From Atkinsonella hypoxylon (taxonomy: Eukaryota > Ascomycota > Sordariomycetes > Hypocreales > Clavicipitaceae): DNA of 64,000 nucleotides. The notes below the pieces were generated by a model. It saw nothing but the letters and a program-made list of their open reading frames with translations, did no database searches and was not told where the DNA came from. This document shows positions 12,357 through 23,883 of this stretch, in pieces. How positions within the stretch are numbered: position 1 is the stretch's first letter; every line of letters begins with the position of its first letter. The position numbers were made by a program, and so were the translations under genes. The DNA lies in the NCBI GenBank assembly GCA_000729835.1, contig JFHB01000132.1, positions 19,135-83,134 of the forward strand. The letters run 5' to 3'.

Positions 12357-13564
12357 ATGTCGTCTATATCACAGACCGAGTCGCCAAACTTGGCGAGAAC
12401 TGGGCGAACCCCCTTTGTTCGCGAACTGAGAGCATTTGCGGCAGAGTGGGCGCGGTTGAATGGGCTGGATGTGCTTATGATATTGGTCATAGGCGGTATT
12501 AGCCTTGGTGTAGGTTGTCTCCAGGAGCGACGACACAATTAGATTGACAGTTTTGGATTCCTGGTGGCTAACTGATGGTTTGAAAAATGTAGGTCTACTA
12601 CGCCCCCATCTATGTCGTTCGAACATTTCCCATCACCTTCAATGCCTCTGGCGACATCATTTACCCAGAATGGGCGTATCCCTATCGTGGTTGGATTCTG
12701 CCTTCGTGGCTGGCGGGTCTGATTTCGATCGCCGGGCCAATCTTGGTCTATATTTTGGCACAGATTCGAGTCAAGTCCGCGTGGGACGCCAGCAATGCCA
12801 TCATGGGTACTGTATGGGCCTTGTCTCTGGGTTCGCTGTTTCAGGTCACCATCAAGCAGCTCATTGGAGGATTTCGACCCTACTTTCTGGACGTGTGTAT
12901 GCCGGATATTTCACTTGCAAAGACGCACAACAAGACGGGGCTCAACGGCGTCGGGTTCCAGCACGTCATGTACACGACGGAGATTTGTACGCAGCCTAGC
13001 CAGTCCTCGCTCAAAAACGCCGTCACGTCGTTCCCTAGCGGACACTCTACCGCCGCGTTTGCGGGCTTCATCTTCCTGTTTCTGTGGCTGAATGCCAAGT
13101 TGAAAGTGTGGGCGGATCACAGGCCGGCTTTTTGGAAACTGGCTTTGACTATGACGCCGCTGCTTTTCGCCGTCATGATTGCTTGTTCTTTGACTATCGA
13201 CGCGGCTCATAATTGGTATGACATCGTGGGTGGATCCATTATTGGTACGGTTACGGCCGTGGCCTCATACAGGTCATCCTATGCTGCTGTTTTGGATTGG
13301 AGATTCAACCATTTGCCTCTACAGGAGAAGGAATCGTTTGATTACGACTCTGAGGAAGGACTCGATATTCCGTCACAGACTTTTACGCGCAGCGCGGGGT
13401 GGGGAATAGGCAGGCGATGGCTGGATGAGCAGAACGCGAGTGTAGGGAGCCGTGCTTTCTTTGCACATCGTCCGGGCAGATTACAAACTGGAGGAGTGGG
13501 CGAGACTGATATTGGGGGCAGTCGTCCGAAACGGCGTCCGGTTGTTGGGGAGGAAGCTGTTTGA
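12357..13564 (+). CDS. PAP2-family membrane lipid phosphatase (DPP1/LPP-like)
   Basis: Likely dephosphorylates lipid phosphates such as phosphatidate or diacylglycerol pyrophosphate in an internal membrane. Two exons, 12357-12509 and 12593-13564, with an 83-nt intron; 374 residues. Several membrane segments are visible, for example around residues 39-60, 88-108, 120-138, 205-220, 232-250 and 262-275. The family motifs are KQLIGGFRP (Lys139, Arg146, Pro147), FPSGHST (residues 198-204, with His202) and a third motif containing His257 and Asp261. In the third motif, SRx5Hx3D in classical members, the Arg is Leu251 here (CSLTIDAAHNWYD). The C-terminal ~100 residues are soluble and basic. Substrate cannot be told from sequence. 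The start is the first ATG in frame. Confidence 0.88.
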
Positions 13565-14223
13565 GTGTCGATGGAAGGATTTGGAGTGCTTCACGCTGTG
13601 ACCTCTAGAAGACGCCCTCTTGAGCTTAGCAGTTAAGCGTCAATGTTGTCTATTATACAACTGTCCTACTCTGTAGTTTTGTCTGTTACCCAAGATGCCC
13701 TAACTCGGGATTGGCATACAGGCCCCTCGATGAGCCTTGAAGCAATATACATTAATGATTCGCGGCCACGGCCTCCTCTCTCTTACCTCTCTTACCTCTC
13801 TCTTTGATAATCTTGGCCCAACAGGTGTGTCCACTGAGCTCTTGATCAAGCTGTACGTCTCAAACACCGACAAGTCGATACCCGCGAGGCCCAGAATGTC
13901 CACTACCCGCGGCACAAACATGCCATTACGTAAAGCTTGTCGCCCACCAGGTACGCCGTCTTCTGCCTCTCTAGTGTGCGTCGATGACACCCGTCAGCTT
14001 CACCTCGTTGGCGGATCGCTCCGCGCAGTGCTGGGGGAATTTCCCGCTGGTGGCGCGAGAAGCAGATGAATTGGCTGAGGTAGACTTTTGAAGAGCTGTT
14101 GCATCGCCGGGTATGGTAGCTTTTGGGTTTTCACCGCAGTTGTGTTCGCGCCACCCGGGCTTTTTTTTTTTTTTTCCTGACATTCGGACAATCCGGTGGA
14201 TGACATGAACCGATCCGGACATA
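13565..14223. other. Intergenic, no gene seen
   Basis: Region 3' of the PAP2 gene. Repeated ctcttacct units occur at about 13780-13803. Open frames on both strands between 13700 and 14220 are short, overlapping and lack domains. A T15 run lies at about 14161-14175. Confidence 0.55.
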
Positions 14224-14504
14224 CAGTAGCACCCTTGAATTATTTTGCAAATCTACTTGCAGGGGTAGTTTAAGCCAATTAGATATCAGCTTAAAAACTA
14301 GCAAGATCTAGAGTGGAGAAAATAGAGACTTTTTATCTTAGCGGTAAATTATATTAAAAAATAAGTCTCTATTGCGCATTCTCCTGTACCCCTCTAACAG
14401 CAGTAGCCACGCGGTCTCCCTACGCTAATTACGGCTGTTAGTTAACTAGCGAGTACATAGAAATGGGGCAAGTATCTTTGCAAAATAAAGCAAGGGTTGG
14501 AGTG
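14224..14504. mobile_element. MITE copy 1, TA-flanked
   Basis: A 281-bp non-coding element bounded by TA dinucleotides at 14222-14223 and 14505-14506. Its ends form imperfect terminal inverted repeats of about 38 bp. The right end reads inward, on the complement, as CACTCCAACCCTTGCTTTAT; the left end reads CAGTAGCACCCTTGAATTAT. Both continue into TTTTGCAAA. The same ends flank a shorter element at 44052-44215. Inside is a second inverted repeat (GGAGAAAATAGAGAC near 14315 against a matching arm near 14371-14388) not seen in the other copy. The TA flanks and small size fit a Tc1/mariner-type non-autonomous element. No transposase is encoded. Confidence 0.8.
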
Positions 14505-14924
14505 TACTAATTTAAAGCCGCATAGAGGAACTAGCTTTTATACATCCGGTTCCTAAAACGGCAACGGGTATCTGGTATCCGACAAACCCGGTCAAATATT
14601 CCAAATACTACGGGTACCTGCGGGTGCCTAACTTTAACACCTCAACAGTTTCGATGTGGGCGCTGGAAAGTAGGCGTCATAGATACATAATACTATGTGA
14701 TTCCTCGATACTAACGCGATTCGGACTTTTGCAGTTGTCCGAGCTGCGCCCTGAGAACGTTAATATCACTTTGTACAAAAGGGGAGCTATGAGGTTCCAG
14801 GTTTGGTGGACGAGAGATGCCGCATTTAAGAAAGGGCAGAGATTTGCGAGTGTAAGGGAGTGTAATCCTTGTGAACAACAACTGTGGGTTTTTCTTGATC
14901 GACCCAGGGTCCAATTGAATATCC
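14505..14924. other. Promoter region of PDR transporter
   Basis: About 420 bp between the MITE and the transporter ATG. It contains short inverted and repeated motifs around 14566-14630 (cgggtatctggtatccg, then cgggtacctgcgggtgcc). No gene is seen. Confidence 0.5.
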
Positions 14925-17900
14925 ATGGCCGCTATCGACAAGGGTGATTCCTCAACGAGGCAACAGCCTCTGCCTGACACTGCACATTCCGCAGCTGTTT
15001 CGTCCAATGACACGCCAACCAATACGCGCAGCAGCCCAAATAGTCACCATGACTTGGACACAACGGCTCCGAATGGCCAGCCCTCCACCTCATCGCCTGC
15101 CAGTCCATCGTCTTCGGGCACCGGCATAGAACCGTCAACTCGCGAACCTTTGACGCGCAAGCGAACTACATACACTGAAGATGATATCTTCCGCGTGCTG
15201 TCTCGTAGGAGGACCTCTGGTGCCGACCAAACACATGAAGATGACGTCGAAGAATCGCAAGAAATCGAACGGCTCATGTCCAAAATGTTCGGCAAAAGAC
15301 GCCAGGAAAAAAGTCAGGAGGAACGAAACAGACACAGCGGGGTCATATTCCGCAACCTCACTGTCAAGGGCGTCGGACTGGGTGCCGGTCTGCAACCGAC
15401 TGTCGGCGATGTCTTTCTCTCGTTGCCACGAACGCTTGCCAATCTCTTCAGGAATTTCTCCCGGGCCAGAAGCAGCGGCGGTGCATCGGCTGTCAAGGCT
15501 GCAGCTGCTAGGCCGCCCGTCCGAGAACTCCTCAGCGACTTCAACGGATGTGTGCGACCAGGCGAGCTTCTCCTGGTTCTCGGCCGTCCGGGCTCAGGAT
15601 GTTCGACTTTTCTCAAGTCCTTTTGTAACCAGAGATCTGGGTTCGTCGCGGTCGATGGCGATGTGACATATGGAGGAGCCTCTGCCGATGAGATGGCCGC
15701 GAGGTTCCGCGGCGAGATCATTTATAACCCTGAAGATGACTTGCACTACGCCACCTTGTCCGTCAAGAAGACGCTCTCCTTTGCTCTGCAAATGAGAACG
15801 CCCGGGAAAGAATCACGCCTTGAAGGAGAATCGCGTCAAGACTACGTAAGAGAGTTCCTGCGCGTCGCCACAAAATTATTCTGGATCGAACACACGCTCG
15901 GCACCAAGGTTGGCAACGAGTTCATCCGTGGTGTTTCAGGCGGCGAGCGCAAGCGAGTGAGTATCGCCGAGGCCATGATCGCTCGAGCCTCCGTTCAGGG
16001 ATGGGACAACTCCAGCAAGGGCTTGGATGCAAGCACTGCCCTCGAATACGTTCGGTCCATTCGAGCAATGACCAACATGGCCGATGTGTCGACCGCGGTC
16101 TCTCTGTACCAGGCCGGCGAATCACTGTATGAGCTCGCAGATAAGGTTCTGCTCATCGATGAGGGGAAGTGCCTCTACTTCGGCCCCTCCGAGAAGGCAA
16201 AGCAGTATTTCCAGAACCTTGGCTTCGATTGTCGCGAGCGCTGGACGACTCCTGATTTCCTCACTTCCGTCACGGACGAGCATGAGCGCAACGTCCGCCG
16301 CGGGTGGGAGGAGCGCATTCCCAGGTCGGCCCAGGAGTTTGCAGATCACTACAGAAAGAGCGACATCTGCAAGGAGACTCTTTCCGACATGGACGACTTC
16401 GAGAACTCTTTGAAGAAGCGCATAGAGGAGAGACGGGAGCACGAGTCGGACAAGACAGAAACCAAGAACTATACTCTTCCCTTCCACAAACAAGTCATTG
16501 CTTGTACTCACCGCCAATTCCTGGTCATGACCGGTGACAAGGCCTCGCTATTCGGGAAATGGGGAGGGCTCCTTTTCCAGGGCTTGATCGTGGGCAGTCT
16601 CTTCTTCAACCTTCAGGAGACGGCTGCCGGGGCCTTTCCCCGAGGAGGAACATTGTTCTTCCTCCTCTTGTTTAATGCTCTTTTGGCGCTGGCCGAACAG
16701 ACTGCTGCGTTTGCAGCCAAGCCCATTCTGCTCAAGCACAAGTCGTTCTCCTTCTATCGCCCAGCGGCTTTCGCCATTGCCCAGACCGTATGCGATGTGC
16801 CGATGGTATTCATCCAAGTTTTTCTTTTCAACGTCATCATATACTTCATGGCCAACTTATCTAGAACGGCATCGCAGTTCTTCATCTGTACACTTGTTCT
16901 ATGGCTCGTCACTATGGCCACGTATGCTTTCTTTCGTACCATTTCGGCGTGGTGCAAGACTCTGGACTCGGCGACGCGGTTTACTGGGCTTTCTGTCCAA
17001 ATCCTCGTTGTGTACACCGGGTATCTGATTCCTCCCGAATCGATGCATCCGTGGTTTAGTTGGCTACGGCGGATCAACTGGATACAGTACGGATTTGAGT
17101 GTCTCATCGCCAACGAGTTTGATGGCCTAGATCTGCAGTGCGTGCCCCCGTATCTTGTTCCCCAAGGTCCGCAAGCATCACCGCAGTATCAGTCATGCGC
17201 ATTGAAGGGCAGCGAGCTTGGTCGTACGTCGGTCTTGGGAAGCCAGTATATCGAGGCTTCCTTCACATATTCCCGCTCCCATCTGTGGCGAAACTTCGGC
17301 TTCCTCTGGGCGTTCTTCCTGTTTTTCGTCTTCCTCACTGCTTTGGGGATGGAAATGATGAAGCCTAATGCTGGTGGCGGTGCCATCACCGTCTTCAAAC
17401 GAGGACAAGTACCTAGGAGATTGGAAAAGACGATTGAAACGGGTGGACAGAAGCAATCCGCTGACGAGGAATCGGGACTAACCTCTCGCGTAACGCCGGG
17501 TATGGCAGTAGAGCCGCAGGATGAAAAGGAGACAAACGGCAGCGGCAACGGTAAACGGGATGTGATGAAGCAGGTTGCCAAGAATGAGACTGTATTCACC
17601 TTTCAAAATATCAACTACACCATTCCTTATGAGAAAGGGGAGAGAAAGTTATTGCAGGATGTACAAGGATATGTAAGGCCCGGGAAGTTGACGGCCTTGA
17701 TGGGTGCATCTGGTAAGTTGTTCCATGGAATAGCAACTTCATTCGGCCCGTGTCTGTCAAGAGGACTAACTCATAAAACTTTCATCAAGGTGCCGGCAAA
17801 ACGACGCTTCTCAATGCCCTAGCCCAACGTCTCACGTTCGGCACCATAACGGGAGACTTCCTCGTCGACGGTCGCCCGTTACCAAAATCATTCCAGCGAG

Positions 17901-19600
17901 CAACCGGATTCGCAGAACAGATGGACATTCACGAACCAACCGCCACCGTTCGCGAGGCGCTTCAATTCTCCGCCCTACTACGCCAACCGAGAGAGACGCC
18001 TCGACAGGAGAAGCTGGACTATTGCGAAACTATAATTGACCTCCTCGAGATGAGGGGCATTGCCGGTGCCGTGATCGGCCAAGTTGGCGAGGGCCTCAAC
18101 CCCGAGCAACGTAAGCGATTGACCATTGGCGTAGAGTTGGCCTCCAAGCCCGAACTCCTCATGTTCCTCGACGAGCCAACATCCGGCCTCGACTCCGGGG
18201 CAGCCTTCAACATAGTCCGCTTCCTGAGGAAGCTCGCAGACGCAGGGCAAGCAGTTCTCTGTACGATCCACCAGCCCTCCGCCGTTCTATTCGAGCACTT
18301 TGACGAGCTCGTCCTCCTCAAATCCGGAGGCCGAGTCGTCTACCACGGACCGTTAGGCGAAGACAGTAGAACTCTTATAGACTACCTTGAGTCGAATGGC
18401 GCACCCAAGTGTGCGCCTGACGCCAATCCCGCAGAGTACATGCTCAGTGCCATCGGAGCAGGCGACCCCAACTACCGCGGCAAAGACTGGGGCGACGTCT
18501 GGGCGCAATCAAAGCTGCATGATCAGCGATCCCAGGAAATCCGTGAGATGATCGAGAAGCGCAAAAACGTCGAGCCGAGCAAGAGCCTAAAGGACGACCG
18601 CGAATACGCCACCTCGCTTTCCTTCCAGACTGCAACCGTGGTGAGACGCTCGTTTGTGTCCTTCTGGCGAACGCCAAACTACATCATCGGCAAGTTCATG
18701 CTGCATATCCTCACGGGCCTATTCAACTGCTTCACCTTCTGGCGCCTCAACTACTCACAGACGGACTATCAAAACCGCCTCTTCTCCATCTTCATGACGC
18801 TGACAATCTCGCCGCCGCTCATCCAGCAGCTTCAGCCCGTGTTCCTGCGCTCGCGCAGCATCTTCCAGTCCAGGGAGAATAGCGCCAAGATCTACTCCTG
18901 GCTCGCCTGGGTGACGGCCGCGGTGGTCGTGGAGATTCCATACGCCATCGTGGCGGGCGGCATATACTTTAACTGTTGGTGGTGGGGCATCTTCGGCACC
19001 AGGGTGTCTGGCTTCACTTCGGGCTTTGCCTTTTTGGTCATGTTGCTCTTTGAACTCTACTACGTGAGCTTCGGCCAGGCTATTGCGTCGTTTGCGCCGA
19101 ACGACCTGCTCGCGTCGTTGTTGGTGCCCCTCTTCTTCCTCTTCGTTATCAGCTTCTGCGGCGTCGTCGTGCCGCCTGCGCAGCTGCCTTCCTTTTGGAG
19201 AAAGTGGATGTACTGGCTCTCCCCGTTTCACTACCTGCTCGAGGCATTTCTGGCCGCGGTCATCCACGACCAGCCGGTTCATTGTGCGGAGAAGGAGCTC
19301 GCGCGCTTCCGACCTCCTCCTGCCGTGTCTTGCGAGGAGTACACCCGGTCTTTCATCCAGCAGGCTGGCGGGTATGTCCGCAATGGAGCAGATGGGCTGT
19401 GCGAGTTTTGCCAGTATGCCACGGGTGACGAGTTTGGCCGCGGGTTTTCCGTCTATTATGACCACATATGGAGGGATTTTGGCATCTTCTGCGGCTTCAT
19501 CGTCTTTAACTATGCGGTCATTTACGTGTCTACATGGCTTAGGTTCAAGGGTAAGAACCCTTTTAGGGGAATTCTGGCCAAGAAGAAGGCGGGGGAGTAA
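14925..19600 (+). CDS. PDR-type full-size ABC transporter (ABCG), drug efflux
   Basis: Plasma-membrane exporter of hydrophobic toxicants, in NBD-TMD-NBD-TMD order as in yeast Pdr5/Snq2. Two exons, 14925-17712 and 17790-19600, split by a 77-nt intron inside the second Walker A. The product has 1532 residues. NBD1 has the degenerate Walker A GRPGSGCST (about residue 220), the signature VSGGERKRVS (about 337) and WDNSSKGLDASTALEY. TMD1 spans about residues 540-820. NBD2 has GASGAGKTT (about 927), the degenerate signature LNPEQRKRL (about 1031) and LMFLDEPTSGLD. TMD2 runs from about 1215 to near the C-terminus. The asymmetric degeneracy of the two sites is normal for this family. The N-terminal 150 residues are Ser/Thr/Pro-rich and probably disordered. 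A MITE lies about 420 bp upstream. The transported substrate is unknown. Confidence 0.95.
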
Positions 19601-20372
19601 CTAAGTAGTGGTTTTTACGAATGTGTTGGCATACGATTTGGATGTATGGTGGTTGTAATTGTATCGACACGGCGGTTTGTCAATTGTCAAACGGTACTAA
19701 TATAAATTAGAATTTAGATGGATTATTTTCGAACCACTTTAGTCACTTATGAATCAACTGTTCACGTGTATCTAATGAGATCCAGCCTCGGTGGTCCTTT
19801 GAAGAGGGATTCAGCTGCACTGTCTTACAGCCGTAGCTTTATATGCAGTTGGATCGAATAAAACGATGCACTTCATAAAGAAATGCCGCTGCTCAACCTC
19901 AAGCAACTGCTAAGATTATTATAAACGATCTCAACGTCAAGCAATTGTAATGAAGTCAAGTGTTTGACATGGTTAGTCTAAGTTTGGCCACGATTCCGCC
20001 CATCAGACATCAACTCCCAGCCACCCTTGGGACATGGAACCCCGTGCGATGAATCCTTCTCAGCTGCAGGAGCCTCGCATACACGAGCAGAGTTCATTAG
20101 ACCGACACCTATTCAATGGCCAGACAGAAAACCACCGTCAACTGATTCGATCAGCACACAACGTATTCCGTAGGCAAAACAACCCCGCTGACACATGTTT
20201 GGCAAGAACAGTCTCCCTTGCGTCATCCAACCTGCGAGGAGGGGGCAGCAACCAACCACGAGTCGTGCTGTTTTCCCAAACCTGTTGCTTTATTTCCCCC
20301 CCCCCTCCCCCCCCCAAAGCAAAGTCAGAACAATCTTTCGATTCGAAGCGCAAAAGCAATCCAGTCCACGTC
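19601..20372. other. Intergenic between ABC transporter and promethin-like gene
   Basis: Transporter 3' region, then the leader of the next gene. A polycytosine tract (about 20298-20317, broken by one T) lies 50-75 nt before the next ATG. A frame open from an ATG at 20034 runs in phase into the next coding region, but its composition and the C-tract suggest 5' UTR. Confidence 0.55.
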
Positions 20373-20933
20373 ATGCCAGCAGGAGACCACAGAGACACCA
20401 ACGGCGGCGCGTATCCACACGTCCAGCGCCTCCTGGACAGGCTCATCCCCCGTCCATCCCGACAGCAAGCCTACGAGACCACAGCGGCATTCGCCTCATC
20501 GCGGCCCATTCTCTTCGTACGCACAAAGGCACCCACAAACGGGATTCTACAAACGCTAATACCAGAGTGTCCATAGTCTTTTCTCGTCGCGCAGGGACTC
20601 TTGGTATTCCTGCCGCTTTTGCTCTTCGCGACCTTCTCCGTGAGCTGCGTTGCGTTTGCCCTCGGCGCGGCCGTCGTCTTCGCGCTCTTCTGGATTGGCC
20701 TTGCGCTTCTTGCGCTTGTGCCTACGGTGCTGGTTACGTCGTCTATTGCGGTCTTGCTATGGGTCTGGTGTGTTGGTAGCTTTGTTGTGGCGAGGTGGTT
20801 GTATGTCCATGCGCCGTTTGGGGTGAATGCCGGGGTTCAGGTTGATGGCGGGGGGAAGAAGGTGAGTGCTGTGAAGGATGATAAAAAAAAGGGCTTTGAT
20901 GGAACGATTCGGGACAAGGATGCTGTGTATTGA
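20373..20933 (+). CDS. Promethin/LDO-like lipid-droplet membrane protein
   Basis: Two exons, 20373-20516 and 20595-20933, joined in phase 0 across a 78-nt intron (GTACGC...CGCAG). The product has 160 residues. A hydrophilic N-terminus leads to RPILF; then comes a long, nearly unbroken hydrophobic region (about residues 48-115) that can form hairpins, ending VARWLYVHAP; then a Lys/Asp-rich tail. This layout fits the promethin/LDAF1 family (yeast LDO/Osw5), small ER and lipid-droplet proteins that work with seipin. The assignment rests on topology and the PLLLFATFS...FWIGLALLALVP pattern, not on a diagnostic motif, so it is moderate. An ATG at 20034 in the same frame would add 113 residues but runs through a poly-C tract; I prefer 20373. 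Confidence 0.65.
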
Positions 20934-21330
20934 GAATGGTGAGCCTGTGGCCGATTGCTTTCTTGAGAGGAGAGATGACGACGGGGAACAAGAATGATAC
21001 AGAAATGGGAATGTTCAGGACTTGGCATGATGAATTGCTATCACAATGAGGTTAAAATGAAGCGAAAAATGAAAAGAGGCAACGGGTATTGAAACGTATC
21101 ACAGAATGAACGGCAAGATGCTTGCATTTTACTAGGACCGTGGATGATGCAACCATTGTCAGTCAATGCCTCTGTGTGATTACGACCGACAGCTTGCTTG
21201 AGCTTGTAGCTTGCATAAGGCCAACTTGTACATACCCATCGCCATCTGACATTATAGCAATGTCTCAATGGCACTTTATTGTTCCGCCTCCAGTACGACC
21301 TGTGTATCATCCTTACGCACAATAGTACAT
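20934..21330. other. Convergent intergenic region
   Basis: About 400 bp between the convergent promethin-like and RPT2 genes. It should hold both 3' UTRs. No further feature is seen. Confidence 0.5.
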
Positions 21331-22870
21331 TTACAAATACAAGCCCTCGGGTCCGCCTTCTTGCTTGGTGCGCAATACACGCTCTCGGGCAGCCCGGAAG
21401 TCAGCCATCTGTACACGCATGCGTCGCTCTCGCAGAGCCATCATGCCAGCTTCCGAGCAAATTGCTTTGATGTCTGCACCAGAAAGATCATCCTTTTGCG
21501 AGATGAACTCGTCCAGGTCGACATCGATATTCAAGTTCATCTTGGATGTGTGTAATGTAAAGATCTTTCTCTTGGTGTTTTGGTCAGGGTTCTCGAAAAG
21601 GATCTTTCGATCGATACGACCAGGACGGATCAGCGCCGGATCCAAGGTGTCAATCTTGTTCGTCGCCATAATCACCTTGACATCTCCACGATCATCAAAT
21701 CCATCCAACTGGTTCAAGAGCTCCAACATGGTTCGCTGAACCTCACGTTCACCTCCAGATGTAGAATCATAACGTTTCGTACCAATGGCATCGATTTCGT
21801 CAATGAATACAATGGATGGTGCATTTTCACCAGCAACCTGTTGAAATTGTTAGAAGAGTTCAAGAATTGGGCCATTATGAACACTGCACTCACTTGGAAG
21901 AGTTGTCGCACCAGACGAGGACCATCACCAAGATACTTCTGAATCAGCTCACTACCAACGATACGGAGGAAAGTGGCAGAAGTTTGATTAGCAACAGCCT
22001 TGGCAAGCAGGGTCTTGCCGGTTCCTGGAGCACCGTAAAGAATGACACCCTTGGGGGGCTTGATGCCCATTTCCTCGTATAATTCAGGATGAAGCAAGGG
22101 CAACTCCACAGATTCCCTGACTTCTTGAATCTGCGATTCGAGACCACCAATATCGGCATATGATTCCGTCGGCGCCTTGTCCAGTTTCATCACGCTAACA
22201 ATAGGATCTGTATCATCAGTGAGAACACCGACGATACTGACACTCTTGTGGTGAAGCAGAACGCTAGCGCCAGGCTCAAGGAGGTCTTTGTCGACAAAGC
22301 TCATGATGCTGACATAGTACTCAGGACCGGTGGTGCTGCTGACAATAGCATGATCATCGTCGATAAGCTCCTCCAAGGTCCCGACACCCATTGGGCTGCC
22401 TCTCATGTCATCGACTCGTCCTCGCTCGTCAGCCATTCTGTCGACGTCGATATCTGGGCCTGTAGCAGCTCCCTCTTTGGCCGCCTTGGCTTTTCGCAAA
22501 CGCTCCTGATTCTCAACATACTCTTCCTCCAATAGCAGATGATCATGAATTCTCTGCAATCTCAACAATCTGAGCTTGCATCTGCTAGTAGGATAGACTG
22601 CGGGAAGCTTCGCAGCGGCACTGGTTCCACCAGCCTTTCTCTTCTTTCGACCAACTCGAGTGGTGGGCCGAGGCGGAGGCTCGTACTTTGGTTTGTCCTT
22701 CTAGTCAAGTCAATAGCCAAGTCGCTTGTGGAAGTATAATTACTGATCACGTACCTTCTTGTCCTTGTCATCGCGGCCCTCGTCGCCGCCCATGCCAGAT
22801 TGTCCTTGACCCTATTGTCATCCAAATGTTAGTAGATTTCTCGGTGTTGGCGCAAAGTCGAGCTCACCAT
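21331..22870 (-). CDS. 26S proteasome regulatory ATPase RPT2
   Basis: AAA+ subunit of the 19S base, which unfolds ubiquitinated substrates and opens the 20S gate. Four exons: 22870-22868 (ATG only), 22811-22755, 22700-21894 and 21837-21331; introns of 56, 54 and 56 nt. The product has 457 residues. The spliced N-terminus is MGQGQSGMGG, matching the N-myristoylation signal of yeast Rpt2 (Gly2, Ser6). A basic stretch (RVGRKKRK), a coiled coil (LLLEEEYVENQERLRK) and an OB region follow. The AAA domain has Walker A GAPGTGKT and Walker B IVFIDEIDAIG. The C-terminus GLYL is the HbYX gate-opening motif. Translation from any ATG inside exon 2 would lose the canonical first seven residues. The gene is divergent from UBC1. 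Confidence 0.95.
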
Positions 22871-23883
22871 CGTGACAAATTCGGCTCTGAAAGCTCCTTG
22901 ATCCAGAAACTTGGAGCTCAACGATATCAGAAGCTCGCTAGAGGGTCGATTTGGCTTGGGGGAAGTAGATAATGTTGATCGACTGACGATGACGAGACTT
23001 TAACAAGTCAATAATGCAGAGTGGAAGCGACCTATTACCGCCAGGCGTCAGGGAAACACGACGACAGCTCTAAGCACAATCACGTGCTTTGCGGGAACTG
23101 ATCACGTGCCGGTGTATATTTTTCATCAGGCTGAATTTCTAGACGACAAGGTATTTGCAGGAAGGGGAATGTCGTGTATGCTAATGGCAAGGACCCTAGT
23201 GTTTCACTTTTCTGGTCCGTTGCAAAGAGCAATATTGGTGTATGACAGTACTCAATCAAGATTGATGACAAGACAGCTGTTCGAGCAGCCGCCGGTTGCC
23301 CAGAACATACTGTAGGTCGCCACTTGTTACACGTCAAATATCATCCATCAAGCATAGACATAATAAATAATACATGAGTCATCCAGCCACTAGCCACACA
23401 AGTTTCTACTACTATTAGCCATTTTCGTCACAAGCCAATGCAGTCGTCTGCTGGAGTCCTGCTCTGCAGCATCTGATTTTGGACCCGTCTGTGCTAGCTC
23501 TCAAGGTCCACTGGTCCGATCCTCTCCCTCCTCACCATTACTGCTGGATGGAGCCTTTGTTGCTCTTTCCCGTGGTCCTAACCATCCCGACTTCTGTCGT
23601 TGCTCGCTCGTGCCTGACACTTAAATCGCCTGCCTGTGTGCTCCGCCTATATTAGAAGCCAACTGTGGATGAAAAAACATTGACCACATTCTATGTGCTT
23701 CGTCTTCCCCTCCTCACCACTACGATTCTCTTCCACATACTCAAAATCATACCTGCTCCTTGACCGGCTCGAACAAAGCAGCGTAGTTAGTACCTGCCGA
23801 AATCTTCTCGTATTAGATTCTAGCAGCGTTATCGATCAAGAACTGCATCATCCTCATCCACGAACGGCCCGCCAATCGCCATC
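22871..23883. promoter_or_regulatory. Shared RPT2/UBC1 divergent promoter region
   Basis: About 1 kb between the divergent starts of RPT2 and UBC1. Two ATCACGTGC sites (CACGTG at 23081-23086 and 23103-23108) lie 22 bp apart, about 210-240 bp upstream of RPT2; CACGTG is the core bound by bHLH factors. I do not see a clear copy of the yeast proteasome element GGTGGCAAA. The UBC1 side is pyrimidine-rich. No additional gene is seen. Confidence 0.5.

Noticed and set aside
15582..18130. Degenerate Walker A and signature motifs in the ABC transporter
   Set aside because: Asymmetric degeneracy is the normal state of fungal PDR pumps.
20034..20372. In-frame extension of the promethin-like protein to an ATG at 20034
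   Set aside because: It would encode a stretch through a poly-C tract with no conserved character; the ATG at 20373 gives a family-sized protein.
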